Source of the DNA: Desulfamplus sp.
GTDB lineage: Bacteria > Desulfobacterota > Desulfobacteria > Desulfobacterales > Desulfobacteraceae
Direction: 5' to 3'
Assembly (NCBI GenBank): GCA_015232455.1
Contig: JADFZQ010000001.1
Location: forward strand, 481,052 to 545,051
DNA: 64,000 nucleotides
Shown here: piece after piece, positions 42,087-52,045 of the stretch
Layout of the letters: each line of letters starts with the position of its first letter
Position numbering within the stretch: position 1 is the first letter of the stretch
The notes under the pieces: model-generated
Database searches by the model: none
Told to the model about the DNA's origin: nothing
The model's input: only the letters and a program-made list of their open reading frames with translations
Translations under genes and position numbers: made by a program

Positions 42087-44012
42087 TTACCCGCATGAAC
42101 CCAACACCTCACGAATAGTGCGAGTAAGCTCAGATTTTATTACAGGTTTTGTAATTAATGCGGCTATACCTAACTCTTTTACCTTTTCAGGTGTTAAGTT
42201 GTAGCTAAAGCCAGTAAGGAGAATTATAGGGATTGTAGGTCGTATTTTAAGCATCTCGGAAGATAGCTGAGTCCCTGAAATATTTGGCATTGAGAGATCC
42301 GTTATTACAAGATCAAACGCTTCTGGTATTTTTTTAAATGCTTTAAGAGCCTCAACGCTGCTTGTAAATGGAGTTACGTTATAACCAAGCCTCTGAAGTA
42401 TCTTTGTCTGTGGAATGATTACTGCTTCCTCATCGTCAACAAGTAAAATTCTCTCATTCCCTTTTATCGAAGCTTTATTTACAAAAGATTGTTCGATCTT
42501 CTCTTCACTCTCAATAGCCGGCAAATATAGATCAAAAATTGTCCCTTCATTTAGCCTACTTTTAACTATAATTTCACCCTTATAAAGTTTTACAATGCCA
42601 TGAACCACAGAAAGTCCTAATCCTGTCCCTTTTCCATTTGGTTTTGTTGTGAAATATGGGTTAAATATCTTTTCAATTGTAAGTTCGTCCATGCCAACAC
42701 CAGTATCTTGAACTGACAAGAGAATATAATCACGCTCATCTTCTCGTTTTACATTATCAAGCCTTATAGTAAGAGTTCCACCAGATAGCTCCATTGCATG
42801 AAAGGCATTAAGCATAAGATTCATGGCAATTTGGTATATCTGGGTGGGATCTGCCATAACCATTTTACATTTAGGGTTAATATTTGATTTAATTGTAATG
42901 CTTTGAGGCAGAGTTTTATGAATAAGTTTGATTGCCTCTTTAACTATCAATGTTGGTTGGAGTGGCTGAACCTCTTGAGTTGCCTCTCTGCTAAAGGTGA
43001 GAATTTGCTTAATAAGCTCTTTTGCCCTCATAGCCGCTGAATGAATCTCATTTACGTAATCCTTAAAAGGACTTAATTCAGGCAATTCATTCTGTAACAT
43101 CTCTGAATATGCTGTAATTGGAAATAAAATATTGTTAAAATCATGGGCAATACCGCCAGCAAGTGCCCCTATTGCCTCCATTTTTTGTGTCTGTCTAAGC
43201 ATCTTTTCAAGCTCTTGCTGTTTTCGTTCCATTGAAATACGCTCTGTAACATCTCTTGAAATACCTAAAATAACATCTTGGTCGTCCCAATTTGTTAAAA
43301 CAACTTTTGTCTCTACAGGTATCTCTTTCCCATTTTTGGTTATTAAAGGAACAATACATCTATCTGTCTCGCCTGATAACATCTGCCCTACAGTTTTAAC
43401 TACATCGTTTTTTCTATCTGGTGGGTGAAGATTTAGAATGTGCATATTCCTAAGCTCTTCATAATTGTAGCCTAACCGTTCAATTACAGTGTTGTTTGCA
43501 TGAAGTATCTTTCCTGCATAGTCAACGACTAAGATCATATCTGGTATTGATTCAAATAGAGTTTTAAGTTTACTTGCCGTATGTTCAAGAGATATTTGAG
43601 CATCAACTTTAGAGGAGATATCAAACATGGCACTAAAGATACACAATCTATTTCTGAATTCAATAATCTTAGCAGAAAAGATACCAGAATGTAGCTCTTT
43701 TGCTTTATTAAAAAAATAGAACTCCTTATTGCGTATATTTTTTTTTTCAGCTAAAATTTTAATGTATTCTTCGCGAATTTCATTATTTGGATAAAATCCA
43801 ATATCAAGGATACTCTTACCAATAAGCTCTTCTTGCGAAAAACCTAATATATCAAGCATGCTATCATTGATTTCAAGAATACGACCATCTTCAAGAGTTG
43901 TTATTACAACACCAGCAGGGTTTGTATTAAAAAGAGCCCAACAAAGGTTATCTAATTTGCCACATTGTCTATCAATATTTTTGTGGTTGGCTATGCAATA
44001 TGGATAACTCAT
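42087..44012 (-). CDS. Hybrid histidine kinase (PAS, PAS, HisKA, HATPase, REC)
   Basis: A 641-residue soluble protein: PAS 1 (about 25-135, LFNTNPAGVVITTLEDGRILEIND), PAS 2 (about 150-260, LFESIPDMILVVDYAGKILHANN), a short coiled coil, HisKA with phospho-His in LAGGIAHDFNNILFPITAYSEML, HATPase with QDTGVGMDEL and GTGLGLSVVHGIV, and a C-terminal receiver (about 525-638; LLVDDEEAVI, phospho-Asp in LVITDLSMPNIS, Lys in ITKPV). No membrane segment is seen, so it senses a cytosolic signal. No separate response regulator adjoins it. Probably transcribed alone. Confidence 0.95.
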   Translation of the reverse strand: MSYPYCIANHKNIDRQCGKLDNLCWALFNTNPAGVVITTLEDGRILEINDSMLDILGFSQEELIGKSILDIGFYPNNEIREEYIKILAEKKNIRNKEFYFFNKAKELHSGIFSAKIIEFRNRLCIFSAMFDISSKVDAQISLEHTASKLKTLFESIPDMILVVDYAGKILHANNTVIERLGYNYEELRNMHILNLHPPDRKNDVVKTVGQMLSGETDRCIVPLITKNGKEIPVETKVVLTNWDDQDVILGISRDVTERISMERKQQELEKMLRQTQKMEAIGALAGGIAHDFNNILFPITAYSEMLQNELPELSPFKDYVNEIHSAAMRAKELIKQILTFSREATQEVQPLQPTLIVKEAIKLIHKTLPQSITIKSNINPKCKMVMADPTQIYQIAMNLMLNAFHAMELSGGTLTIRLDNVKREDERDYILLSVQDTGVGMDELTIEKIFNPYFTTKPNGKGTGLGLSVVHGIVKLYKGEIIVKSRLNEGTIFDLYLPAIESEEKIEQSFVNKASIKGNERILLVDDEEAVIIPQTKILQRLGYNVTPFTSSVEALKAFKKIPEAFDLVITDLSMPNISGTQLSSEMLKIRPTIPIILLTGFSYNLTPEKVKELGIAALITKPVIKSELTRTIREVLGSCG

Positions 44013-44106
44013 AACGTTACTATCCTTGATTTTATCCGCTACATGTTAATTTGTTATTATTATAAGGAATGGGAATAAAATAACACTATAAATTTTTTCA
44101 AATTTA

Positions 44107-44134
44107 GTAGAGACGCCCGGCTGTGCGTCTCTAC
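44107..44134. repeat. GTAGAGAC palindromic repeat (copy 4 of 4)
   Basis: GTAGAGACGCCCGGCTGTGC and on to GTCTCTAC, with two mismatches from the perfect palindrome. Between the hybrid kinase and lepA (both minus strand). Confidence 0.75.
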
Positions 44135-44160
44135 TCGTATTTTTTTACAATATTCTCATT

Positions 44161-45966
44161 TTATTTGCCAGATTTTAAAACAGAGAGAAATGCAGATTGT
44201 GGAATTTCAACATTACCAACCATCTTCATTCTCTTTTTACCTTTTTTCTGTTTTTCAAGAAGTTTTCTCTTTCTTGTAATATCTCCGCCATAACATTTTG
44301 CAGTAACATCTTTTCTATAGGCAGATACAGTCTCCCTTGCAATAATCTTGCCTCCAATTGCACCTTGAATAGCAATCTTAAACATCTGGCGAGGAATCTC
44401 TTCTCTTAGCTGCTCACAGGCATGTCTTGCTCGTTCAACTGCTTTATCTCGATGTACCAACTGAGATAGAGCATCTACTCGCTCACCATTAACGAGAAAA
44501 TCAAGTTTTACAAGGTCAGTCTCTTGATACCCTGCAATCTCATAGTCAAATGAGCCATAACCTTGTGTAACGCTCTTTAATCTGTCATAAAATTCATAGA
44601 CAACTTCGGCAAGTGGCAGATTAAACTTCATCTCTATTCGGTTACGAGTTAGATATTGGTAAGTTGTGCTGACTCCTCGATGCTCTAAGCAAAGCTGCAT
44701 CACAGCACCCATATATTTATCAGGAATTATGATTGCTGCATTTATAAAAGGCTCGCGTGTTTTAGCAATTTCAGTAGGGTCAGGGTAGAGTGCTGGATTA
44801 TCAATGATTTGAATAGTGCCATCATTTTTTGTAAGCTCATATTGAACAGAAGGAGAGGTTAATATCAAAGATATATCATACTCACGCTCTAAACGCTCCT
44901 GAACAACCTCAAGATGGAGAAGTCCTAAAAATCCACACCTATAACCAAATCCAAGTGCGACTGAAGCATCTTTTTCATATACTAATGAAGCATCATTAAG
45001 TTTTAGTTTTTCCAATGCCTCTGAAAGCTCTTCGTAATCGTCAGCAGCGACTGGATACATTGATGAAAAGACAACTGGGTTTGGCTCTCTAAAGCCCGGC
45101 ATCTGTGCCTCACAAGGATTTGATGCAAGGGTTACTGTATCTCCACATTTAACATCACTTATCATCTTAATTCCAGCAATGATATATCCCACTTGACCTG
45201 CTTCAAGTTGATCTTGGGGGTTTCTTACAATCTGAAAAAAGCCGACCTCTTCAACTTTATATTCAGCATTGTTCGACATAAACATTATCTTATCACCTTT
45301 TTTCACACTGCCCTGAAACATTCTAATATGGACAATAGTGCCTCGATAAGCATCATAGTGTGAATCAAAGATAAGTGCCTGCAAAGGAGCTAAAGAGTCT
45401 CCAGTTGGCGGTGGCATCATCTTTACAGCAGCTTCAAACACATTCTCCATACCCTGTCCTGTTTTTGCAGATACTAAAAGAGCAACTGAACTATCGAGGC
45501 CTAAATCCTCTTTTACCTGCTCTTTTGCCCACTCTATATCAGCAGATGGAAGATCAATCTTGTTTATGACAGGAACAACCTCAAGGTTATGCTCCATTGC
45601 CATATACATATTTGCAAGAGTTTGAGCTTCAACACCTTGACTTGCATCAACAAGAATAAATGCCCCTTCGCACGATGCCAAAGCACGCGAAACTTCATAA
45701 GAAAAGTCAACATGCCCAGGTGTATCAATAAGGTTTAAAAGATAGTTCTCTCCATCTTCTCCTTTGTAGGGTAAAGATACTGTTTGACTCTTTATGGTTA
45801 TTCCACGTTCTCTCTCAATGTCCATTGAATCAAGAATCTGATCCTGAAAATCACGATCAGAGATGATTCCAGCAAGTTGTATTAAACGATCTGAAAATGT
45901 AGATTTTCCATGATCAATATGGGCAATAACACTAAAATTTCTTATATTTTCTCTTTTTACAGCCAA
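44161..45966 (-). CDS. lepA: Elongation factor 4 (LepA)
   Basis: A 601-residue ribosome-bound GTPase: G1 SVIAHIDHGKSTFSDR, switch I region ERERGITIKSQTVSL, G3 DTPGHVDF and G4 NKIDLPSAD, followed by domains II and III and the LepA-specific C-terminal domain (KMVGNVEIPQ at the end). It back-translocates or remodels stalled ribosomes. The start is probably TTG 45966, with GAGGTG five bases upstream; the in-frame start at 45984 lies before that ribosome binding site. Length is the family's usual one. Confidence 0.95.
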   Translation of the reverse strand: MAVKRENIRNFSVIAHIDHGKSTFSDRLIQLAGIISDRDFQDQILDSMDIERERGITIKSQTVSLPYKGEDGENYLLNLIDTPGHVDFSYEVSRALASCEGAFILVDASQGVEAQTLANMYMAMEHNLEVVPVINKIDLPSADIEWAKEQVKEDLGLDSSVALLVSAKTGQGMENVFEAAVKMMPPPTGDSLAPLQALIFDSHYDAYRGTIVHIRMFQGSVKKGDKIMFMSNNAEYKVEEVGFFQIVRNPQDQLEAGQVGYIIAGIKMISDVKCGDTVTLASNPCEAQMPGFREPNPVVFSSMYPVAADDYEELSEALEKLKLNDASLVYEKDASVALGFGYRCGFLGLLHLEVVQERLEREYDISLILTSPSVQYELTKNDGTIQIIDNPALYPDPTEIAKTREPFINAAIIIPDKYMGAVMQLCLEHRGVSTTYQYLTRNRIEMKFNLPLAEVVYEFYDRLKSVTQGYGSFDYEIAGYQETDLVKLDFLVNGERVDALSQLVHRDKAVERARHACEQLREEIPRQMFKIAIQGAIGGKIIARETVSAYRKDVTAKCYGGDITRKRKLLEKQKKGKKRMKMVGNVEIPQSAFLSVLKSGK

Positions 45967-46242
45967 ATTCACCTCAAATAACAATTTAAAAATTCAAATA
46001 TCAATTTTATAACGTAAAGTGTTTAAACAAAATATTGACGATTTATCACCATTTATAATAAAGTTTCATCAGGTATCACTATTTTTGAATCACTGATTGA
46101 AAGTATTAAGAGATTACACAGAGTAAAGTAGGCAGTAAAATCCGTGTCATAAGTTTAATCCGTGATTCAGATTGATTAAATATAACATATTGGATACTAA
46201 ACACAAAATAAATAATAAACCTGACTTACCAGAAGGACTGCT

Positions 46243-47133
46243 ATGACCTCAATTATGATTGTTGATGATGAAGATGCTATCAGGGAAACTACAGAAGAGT
46301 TTCTTAAATTCTCTGGGTATTCAACAATTTCTGCATCAAATGCTGAAGATACTCTTGAAATCCTTAAACTTTTTCAGCCAGATATTGTATTGACAGATAT
46401 ATCAATGCAAGGAATTAGTGGTCTTGAAATGACAAAGATAATAAAAGAGACCTATCCTGTAGAGGTAATTGTAATGACAGGATACATTGCAGAACACTCT
46501 TATGAAGAGGCAATTAATGCTGGTGCAAGTGATTTTATATTTAAGCCTTTTAGATTTGAAGAGTTAAGTCTTAGGATAAAGCGGGTAATCAGAGAGATGA
46601 ATCTTAAGCGTCAGCATGAAGAGTTAGTTAAAAAACTTGAAGTGCTCGCTATAACAGATGGGCTTACAGGGCTTTATAATCAAAGATATTTCTACCAGCA
46701 GCTCAGTAATGAAATAGAGAGACATTCTCGGTATAAAGCAGACCTATCGCTTCTACTTATGGATATTGACCATTTTAAAATTTTTAATGACACATGGGGA
46801 CATCTTGAGGGTGATAAAGTTCTTATGGAGCTTGGATTGATGATTAAATCATGTTTAAGAAGCATGGACGCTGCTTACCGTTATGGAGGGGAGGAGTTTA
46901 CAGTTATTTTGCCAGAGACAAATCTTAAGAGTGCTTGTATTGTTGGGGAGAGGATAAGGCAATCTTTTGCATCAAAGAGATTCTTTCCAGTTGAAGGCAA
47001 GGAAGTTTACGCAACAATAAGTATTGGGGCTGCACAGTTTACAGAGGGAGAGACTATCATGTCTCTTATAAAGCGGGCTGATATGGCAATGTTCAAATCT
47101 AAGCAAGAGGGTAGGAATAAAGTTTCAATATGA
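46243..47133 (+). CDS. Response regulator diguanylate cyclase (REC-GGDEF)
   Basis: A 296-residue protein: receiver domain (about 3-118; VDDEDAIRE, phospho-Asp in IVLTDISMQGISG, Lys in IFKPFRF), a short helix (RQHEELVKKLEVLAI), then a GGDEF domain (about 135-295) with YGGEEF and the metal site LLMDIDHFKIFNDTWGHLEGD. The I-site RSMD lies five residues before GGEEF. It makes c-di-GMP when phosphorylated; its kinase is not adjacent. AGAAGGA precedes ATG 46243 by 6 bases. The 258-base gap before it (45985-46242) holds nothing else I can identify. Confidence 0.95.
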   Translation: MTSIMIVDDEDAIRETTEEFLKFSGYSTISASNAEDTLEILKLFQPDIVLTDISMQGISGLEMTKIIKETYPVEVIVMTGYIAEHSYEEAINAGASDFIFKPFRFEELSLRIKRVIREMNLKRQHEELVKKLEVLAITDGLTGLYNQRYFYQQLSNEIERHSRYKADLSLLLMDIDHFKIFNDTWGHLEGDKVLMELGLMIKSCLRSMDAAYRYGGEEFTVILPETNLKSACIVGERIRQSFASKRFFPVEGKEVYATISIGAAQFTEGETIMSLIKRADMAMFKSKQEGRNKVSI

Positions 47134-47201
47134 TTTGGTGATTTTATTTATCTAAGAATTTAAGATTGGAGAGCATGAGTTAGGAAGGATAGATGAAGGA
47201 T

Positions 47202-47234
47202 AGATTTGACAACTTTTAAGAAGTTGTCAAATCT
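47202..47234. terminator. Bidirectional terminator between the REC-GGDEF gene and valS
   Basis: AGATTTGACAACTT / AAGTTGTCAAATCT (14-bp perfect stem, 5-base loop TTAAG), between convergent genes. Almost identical to the hairpin at 39012-39046. Confidence 0.85.
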
Positions 47235-47262
47235 TTGAAATATGTTTAACAAAATTTGTTTG

Positions 47263-49941
47263 TTATATCTTCATCTGTTGGATTTTATTAAGATTTAAAG
47301 TTAGCTTATCACTTTTTTCTTGAAGGAGAATCTGCTGTTCTTTTACCTTTTCGACCACATCATCAGGGGCTTTATCAAGAAAGCTCTCATTGGTTAGCCT
47401 TTTTGAGATAGAAATTAACTCTTTTGTTACTTTATCAAGCTCCTTTTCAAGACGCTGCTCCTCTTTGTCAAAGTCTATAACCCCTTTTAATAATACATAT
47501 ATAGTTGTTCCCATTACAACGCCAGTAGCACAAGATATTGGTGCGTCTCCACTATCAGATAAATTAAGAGTCTCAAGTCTTGAGAGATTTTCAATCAATG
47601 AGGTATTGTCTGTAATTAGTTGTTTTTCATTATTATCTAAGGTGTGAAGAACTACATTGAGTTGAAGTGAGGGCTGAATATTCATCTCCCCGCGAATATT
47701 ACGAATTCCTGAGATTAAAGCTACAATAAACTCCATATTCTCTTCAACTTTAAGATTTCTGAATGTGTAGTCAGAATCATTATCTTCAGGAAAAGATGCT
47801 TCCATAATAGAACCGTTAACAGTTGGAAGTGCTTGCCATATCTCTTCAGTTACAAATGGCATGAACGGGTGAAGCATCACAAGAATATCTCTTAAAACTC
47901 TTGCAAGCACAGTTCTTGAGGCATCGCGTCTTTTTTGCCCCTCTTTTTCATACAAAGCGGGTTTTGCAGCTTCAAGGTACCAATCGCAAAACTCATGCCA
48001 TACAAATTGATAAACAGCATTTGCAGAGTCATTAAACCTGTAATTTTCAATTCCTGACTTTACTGCCTCAGCAGTTGCAGCACATCTTGAGAGGATCCAA
48101 TGTTCGCTGATAGAGTAAGATTTATCTTCAATATTGGTAATGTTAGATTCACAATCACTATCTTTAAGGTGCATTAAAGTAAAACGAGCTGCATTCCAAA
48201 GTTTATTTACAAAATTACGATACCCTTCAACCCTCTCCTCTGACATTCTAACATCTCTTCCTTGTGCTGCAAATGCTGCAAGTGTAAATCTAAAAGCATC
48301 TGCACCATAGTTGTCAATTATTTTGAGAGGATCAATAACATTGCCTTTAGATTTACTCATCTTTTTGCCATGTTCATCCCTTACAAGGGCATGAATATAG
48401 ACATCTTTAAACGGAACATCTCCCATAAAGCGGGTTCCCATCATCATCATTCGTGCTACCCAGAAAAATAGAATATCAAAACCTGTAACAAGAGCACTTG
48501 TTGGGTAAAAGGTCTTTAATAGGTCTGTCTCTTCGGGCCAACCCATTGTAGAAAATGGCCACAAAGCACTGCTAAACCAAGTATCAAGAACATCTGTCTC
48601 TTGAGAAATATCAGAAGAGCCGCAAGTATCACACTTATCAGGGTCAAGTTCTTCAACCATTACCTGTCCGCATGTATAACATTTCCATACAGGAATTCTG
48701 TGTCCCCACCATATCTGTCTTGAGATACACCAATCTTGAATATTATCAAGCCAATCAAAATAGGTTTTTGCCCAATTTGAAGGAATTATTCTGGTCTTGC
48801 CATCACGCACGGCATCTGCTGCAACCTTTGCAAGTGGACCTGCCTTTACAAACCATTGACGAGAAAGAGAGGGTTCGACAACAGTTTTGCAGCGATAGCA
48901 ATGCCCAACACTATTTTTAAGAGGCTCTTTTTTTATAAGAAGTCCGAGTTTTTCTAATGCCTCAACTGCTGCTGTTCTACACTTGAATCTATCAAGACCT
49001 TTGTATTCTCCAGCATTTTCGTTCATGTTACCATCATCATCAATAACTTTTAGCCTCTCAAGACCATGTTTCTCTCCAAGATTAAAGTCATTGGGATCGT
49101 GTGCTGGAGTAACCTTTAAAGCACCAGTTCCAAACTTAGTATCAACATATTCATCAAAGATTATCGGGATAATACGGCTTGTTAAAGGTAAAACCACTCT
49201 TTTTTCTTCAAGATTTTTATATCTTTCGTCATCAGGGTTTATAGCAACAGCAGTATCTCCAAAAAGAGTTTCAGGACGGGTAGTTGCCACAACAAGACCC
49301 TCGGTTGAATTTACAAATGGATATTTTATATAGTATAGAAATCCATCATTTTCCTCATGATCAACTTCAAGGTCTGCAAGAGCTGTTCTGCATCTTGGAC
49401 ACCAATTGATTATATATTGCCCTTGATAGATAAGATTATCTTTATAAAGCCTAACAAAGACTTTTCTTACAGCATCAGAAAGCCCTTTATCCATTGTAAA
49501 GCGCTCTCTTGCCCAATCACATGAAGCACCAATCTTCTTAAGCTGATTTATAATTGCTCCACCTGATTGTTCACGCCACTCCCAAACAGCTTCAATAAAT
49601 TTTTCTCTTCCTAACTGCTCTCTTGTAATGCCATTTTGTGCTAAATTTTTTTCAACAATATTTTGTGTTGCAATACCTGCATGATCTGTTCCCGGCATCC
49701 AGAGGACGTTACAGCCGCAAAGCCTTTTAAACCTGCACATTATATCTTGTATTGTGATATTAAGAGCGTGTCCCATGTGAAGGACACCTGTAACATTAGG
49801 AGGTGGAATAACAATAGAGTAGGCTTGTTTATCACTTTTATCTGCTGCTTCAAAAAAACCTCTGTCTAACCAATATTTATACCACTTATCTTCAATCCCT
49901 TTTGGGTCATATCCTTTTTCAAGAGAAGAGTCAGAACTCAT
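47263..49941 (-). CDS. valS: Valyl-tRNA synthetase
   Basis: An 892-residue class I synthetase charging tRNA-Val. The HIGH motif is HMGHALN (about residue 57), the KMSKS motif GKKMSKSKGN (about 520s), the editing domain lies between (TRPETLFGDTAVAINP, GTGALKVTPAHDPNDF), and a C-terminal coiled coil (EEQRLEKELDKVTKELISISKRL) completes it. CYRC and CYTC...CDTC pairs suggest bound zinc. Length and order are standard. AGGAGC precedes ATG 49941. The acidic PopZ-like gene lies just upstream of it on the same strand, 55 bases away. Confidence 0.96.
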   Translation of the reverse strand: MSSDSSLEKGYDPKGIEDKWYKYWLDRGFFEAADKSDKQAYSIVIPPPNVTGVLHMGHALNITIQDIMCRFKRLCGCNVLWMPGTDHAGIATQNIVEKNLAQNGITREQLGREKFIEAVWEWREQSGGAIINQLKKIGASCDWARERFTMDKGLSDAVRKVFVRLYKDNLIYQGQYIINWCPRCRTALADLEVDHEENDGFLYYIKYPFVNSTEGLVVATTRPETLFGDTAVAINPDDERYKNLEEKRVVLPLTSRIIPIIFDEYVDTKFGTGALKVTPAHDPNDFNLGEKHGLERLKVIDDDGNMNENAGEYKGLDRFKCRTAAVEALEKLGLLIKKEPLKNSVGHCYRCKTVVEPSLSRQWFVKAGPLAKVAADAVRDGKTRIIPSNWAKTYFDWLDNIQDWCISRQIWWGHRIPVWKCYTCGQVMVEELDPDKCDTCGSSDISQETDVLDTWFSSALWPFSTMGWPEETDLLKTFYPTSALVTGFDILFFWVARMMMMGTRFMGDVPFKDVYIHALVRDEHGKKMSKSKGNVIDPLKIIDNYGADAFRFTLAAFAAQGRDVRMSEERVEGYRNFVNKLWNAARFTLMHLKDSDCESNITNIEDKSYSISEHWILSRCAATAEAVKSGIENYRFNDSANAVYQFVWHEFCDWYLEAAKPALYEKEGQKRRDASRTVLARVLRDILVMLHPFMPFVTEEIWQALPTVNGSIMEASFPEDNDSDYTFRNLKVEENMEFIVALISGIRNIRGEMNIQPSLQLNVVLHTLDNNEKQLITDNTSLIENLSRLETLNLSDSGDAPISCATGVVMGTTIYVLLKGVIDFDKEEQRLEKELDKVTKELISISKRLTNESFLDKAPDDVVEKVKEQQILLQEKSDKLTLNLNKIQQMKI

Positions 49942-49996
49942 ATATAATAGCTCCTAAGAATCTTAAAATAAGCTACTCTTTTTGGTAGCGTTAAGT

Positions 49997-50746
49997 TTAC
50001 TGCAAGGCAGTTGAAAGTTTTTTCTTAATATCATCTAATTGTCTATTCAAAATATTATCCAATGCTTTTGCAAACAGTGAATCTAACTGTTTGCCATACC
50101 TATCTTCAATAACCTTCTCAATCATCGCAACAATATGATCTTCTGCTAAAATAGAAGAGCCGCTTAAAGGTGTAGTAGAAGCATCTGTTAAAGGTGTGTG
50201 CGAAGTTTCTGCCAATCTTATTTTGGGAGCTTCTTCTGTTGATAGAGTTGATAACTCTGGAGTTTTTGATAAAGATAGCTGAGGCTCTTGTGATAGAGTC
50301 TCTTGCGATAGAGACAAAGGCGTTTTTATTTCATCAATTTTTTCAACAAGCTCTATTATCTCATCATCTTCAGAAGCTTCAATGTTTGTATCTTGGATTC
50401 TATTGTCTTCATCATTTTTCACAATATCTATAAGTTCAACAATATCTTCTTCAACTTCCACCACAACTTCTTCAATTTTAACTTCCTCAATATCTTCTGC
50501 TAAAGCTACAGTAGGGATATTGTCTATAGCTAAATCTTCTGAAAAATCAAGAATAGCGTCATCTTCGATAATTATATCTTGGGTTATATCATCAAATGGG
50601 AGATTTTTGGTAGTTGTAATATCTTCAAAATCTGTAATTACATCAGAAAACTCATCAGAAACACCATCGGACAAACCATCAGAAAAATCGAGATCAATCT
50701 CAAGGTTGTCAGAGTCGTTATTATTAATATTTTTTATATTAGGCAT
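49997..50746 (-). CDS. Acidic, disordered protein with C-terminal helices (PopZ-like layout)
   Basis: A 249-residue protein. The first ~130 residues are extremely rich in Asp, Glu, Ile and Val (for example IEEVKIEEVVVEVEEDIVELIDIV), followed by a Ser/Thr/Pro/Leu-rich linker. The C-terminal ~45 residues form two helices (DHIVAMIEKVIEDRYGKQL, DSLFAKALDNILNRQLDDIKKKLSTAL). The order acidic disordered region, linker, C-terminal helical oligomerisation domain is that of the polar organiser PopZ and similar scaffold proteins, but there is no sequence match that I can claim. AGGAG precedes ATG 50746. It probably shares a transcript with valS downstream. Confidence 0.55.
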   Translation of the reverse strand: MPNIKNINNNDSDNLEIDLDFSDGLSDGVSDEFSDVITDFEDITTTKNLPFDDITQDIIIEDDAILDFSEDLAIDNIPTVALAEDIEEVKIEEVVVEVEEDIVELIDIVKNDEDNRIQDTNIEASEDDEIIELVEKIDEIKTPLSLSQETLSQEPQLSLSKTPELSTLSTEEAPKIRLAETSHTPLTDASTTPLSGSSILAEDHIVAMIEKVIEDRYGKQLDSLFAKALDNILNRQLDDIKKKLSTALQ

Positions 50747-50842
50747 GAAGTCTCCTGTTGCATCTGACTGTCTAAGGCAGCCTCAATTTTTATCCAAATG
50801 TAAATGTTACTCTAAAATAAATATCAAAGGGTTAAGATTGTG

Positions 50843-51955
50843 TCAAGACTGATTATTTAAACTATTAGCTTGAGCTACAGCCATTTTTATTGCTTCAACA
50901 AGACTTGTATGATCTGCTTTATTTTGCCACGCAATATCGTATGCAGTTCCATGATCTACAGATGTTCTGATAATAGGAAGCCCAAGTGTAGTATTTACCC
51001 CATCATTAAAGTGAAGTAGCTTAAATGGAATAAGACCTTGATCGTGATACATGCAGATTACGCAATCATATTTTCCCTGTGAAGCATGATAAAAGATAGT
51101 ATCAGGGGGGAAAGGTCCATCTATAACAAATTCACCTATATCAAATCCGCCATTACCTTTGCACTCTTGATCATCTCTAATATCTGATAAAATCTCTTTT
51201 GCTTTTTTTATAGCTGGTGCAATAATTAAAGCCTCTTCGTTGCCAAACATTCCACTTTCGCCTGAATGTGGATTTAATCCTGCAACCGCAATTTGCGGTC
51301 TCTTAATACCAAAATTCTTCTTTAACGCAACTCCAGCAATCTTGATAGTTTTGACAATATTATCAACAGTAAGCCTACTTGAAACCTCAGATAATGGAAT
51401 ATGGATAGTTACAAGCACGACTTTTAACCGTTCCCCAGCAAGCATCATAACGTAATCGTTAGTATCTGTTTTATCTGCAATAAGCTCTGTATGCCCATGA
51501 AATTTACAACCAGCCATCTTTAATGCAGTTTTTGTAATAGGGGCTGTAACCATAGCAGAAATCTTTTTAACCATAGCAAGATCAACGGCTTTTATTATAT
51601 ATTTTATCATTGCTAAACCGCTCTCTGCTGATAAATTCTTAGAATATATATACTCTTGAGAAAGGTTAGATAGGTTTAGCACATTGATAATGTTATGAGC
51701 AAAAGAGATGTCAGAGAAATCACCATCATAACTATCTGAAATTTCATAAATTTTAAGATGGCTATTTTTTAACTTAATCGCCATCTCAATAATGCCGCTA
51801 TCCCCAATAACTATTGGATTACATATCTTATGTATTATAGGAGATTCTAAAGCAGATACAATTATCTCTGGACCAATGCCTGCTGGATCGCCCATTGTAA
51901 TGGCAATTGTCTCTAATTTTTTGGAGTTATTGTCTATAGTTTCACTCTTGCTCAT
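50843..51955 (-). CDS. pdxA: 4-hydroxythreonine-4-phosphate dehydrogenase
   Basis: A 370-residue NAD-dependent enzyme of pyridoxal 5'-phosphate synthesis, oxidising 4-phosphohydroxy-L-threonine. The start AITMGDPAGIGPEI and the metal-binding histidines in KFHGHTELI and VICMYHDQGLIPFKLLHF are intact, as is the end TSVDHGTAYDIAW. It is somewhat longer than most PdxA (about 330) through small surface insertions. The other PLP-pathway genes (pdxJ, pdxB) are not in the window. Start ATG 51955; a second in-frame start nearer the conserved TMGDPAG is not needed. Confidence 0.95.
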   Translation of the reverse strand: MSKSETIDNNSKKLETIAITMGDPAGIGPEIIVSALESPIIHKICNPIVIGDSGIIEMAIKLKNSHLKIYEISDSYDGDFSDISFAHNIINVLNLSNLSQEYIYSKNLSAESGLAMIKYIIKAVDLAMVKKISAMVTAPITKTALKMAGCKFHGHTELIADKTDTNDYVMMLAGERLKVVLVTIHIPLSEVSSRLTVDNIVKTIKIAGVALKKNFGIKRPQIAVAGLNPHSGESGMFGNEEALIIAPAIKKAKEILSDIRDDQECKGNGGFDIGEFVIDGPFPPDTIFYHASQGKYDCVICMYHDQGLIPFKLLHFNDGVNTTLGLPIIRTSVDHGTAYDIAWQNKADHTSLVEAIKMAVAQANSLNNQS

Positions 51956-52045
51956 AACAATTTGCTCTATTTTGTTCCATGTAGGTTATCATTTATTGAT
52001 ATAAAATTTAGCCATTTATATTTTGAAACGACCTTAATTTTTATA

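Noticed and set aside
50382..50852. 156-residue plus-strand Ser/Ile-rich frame
   Set aside because: It is the antisense of the acidic repeats of the PopZ-like protein.
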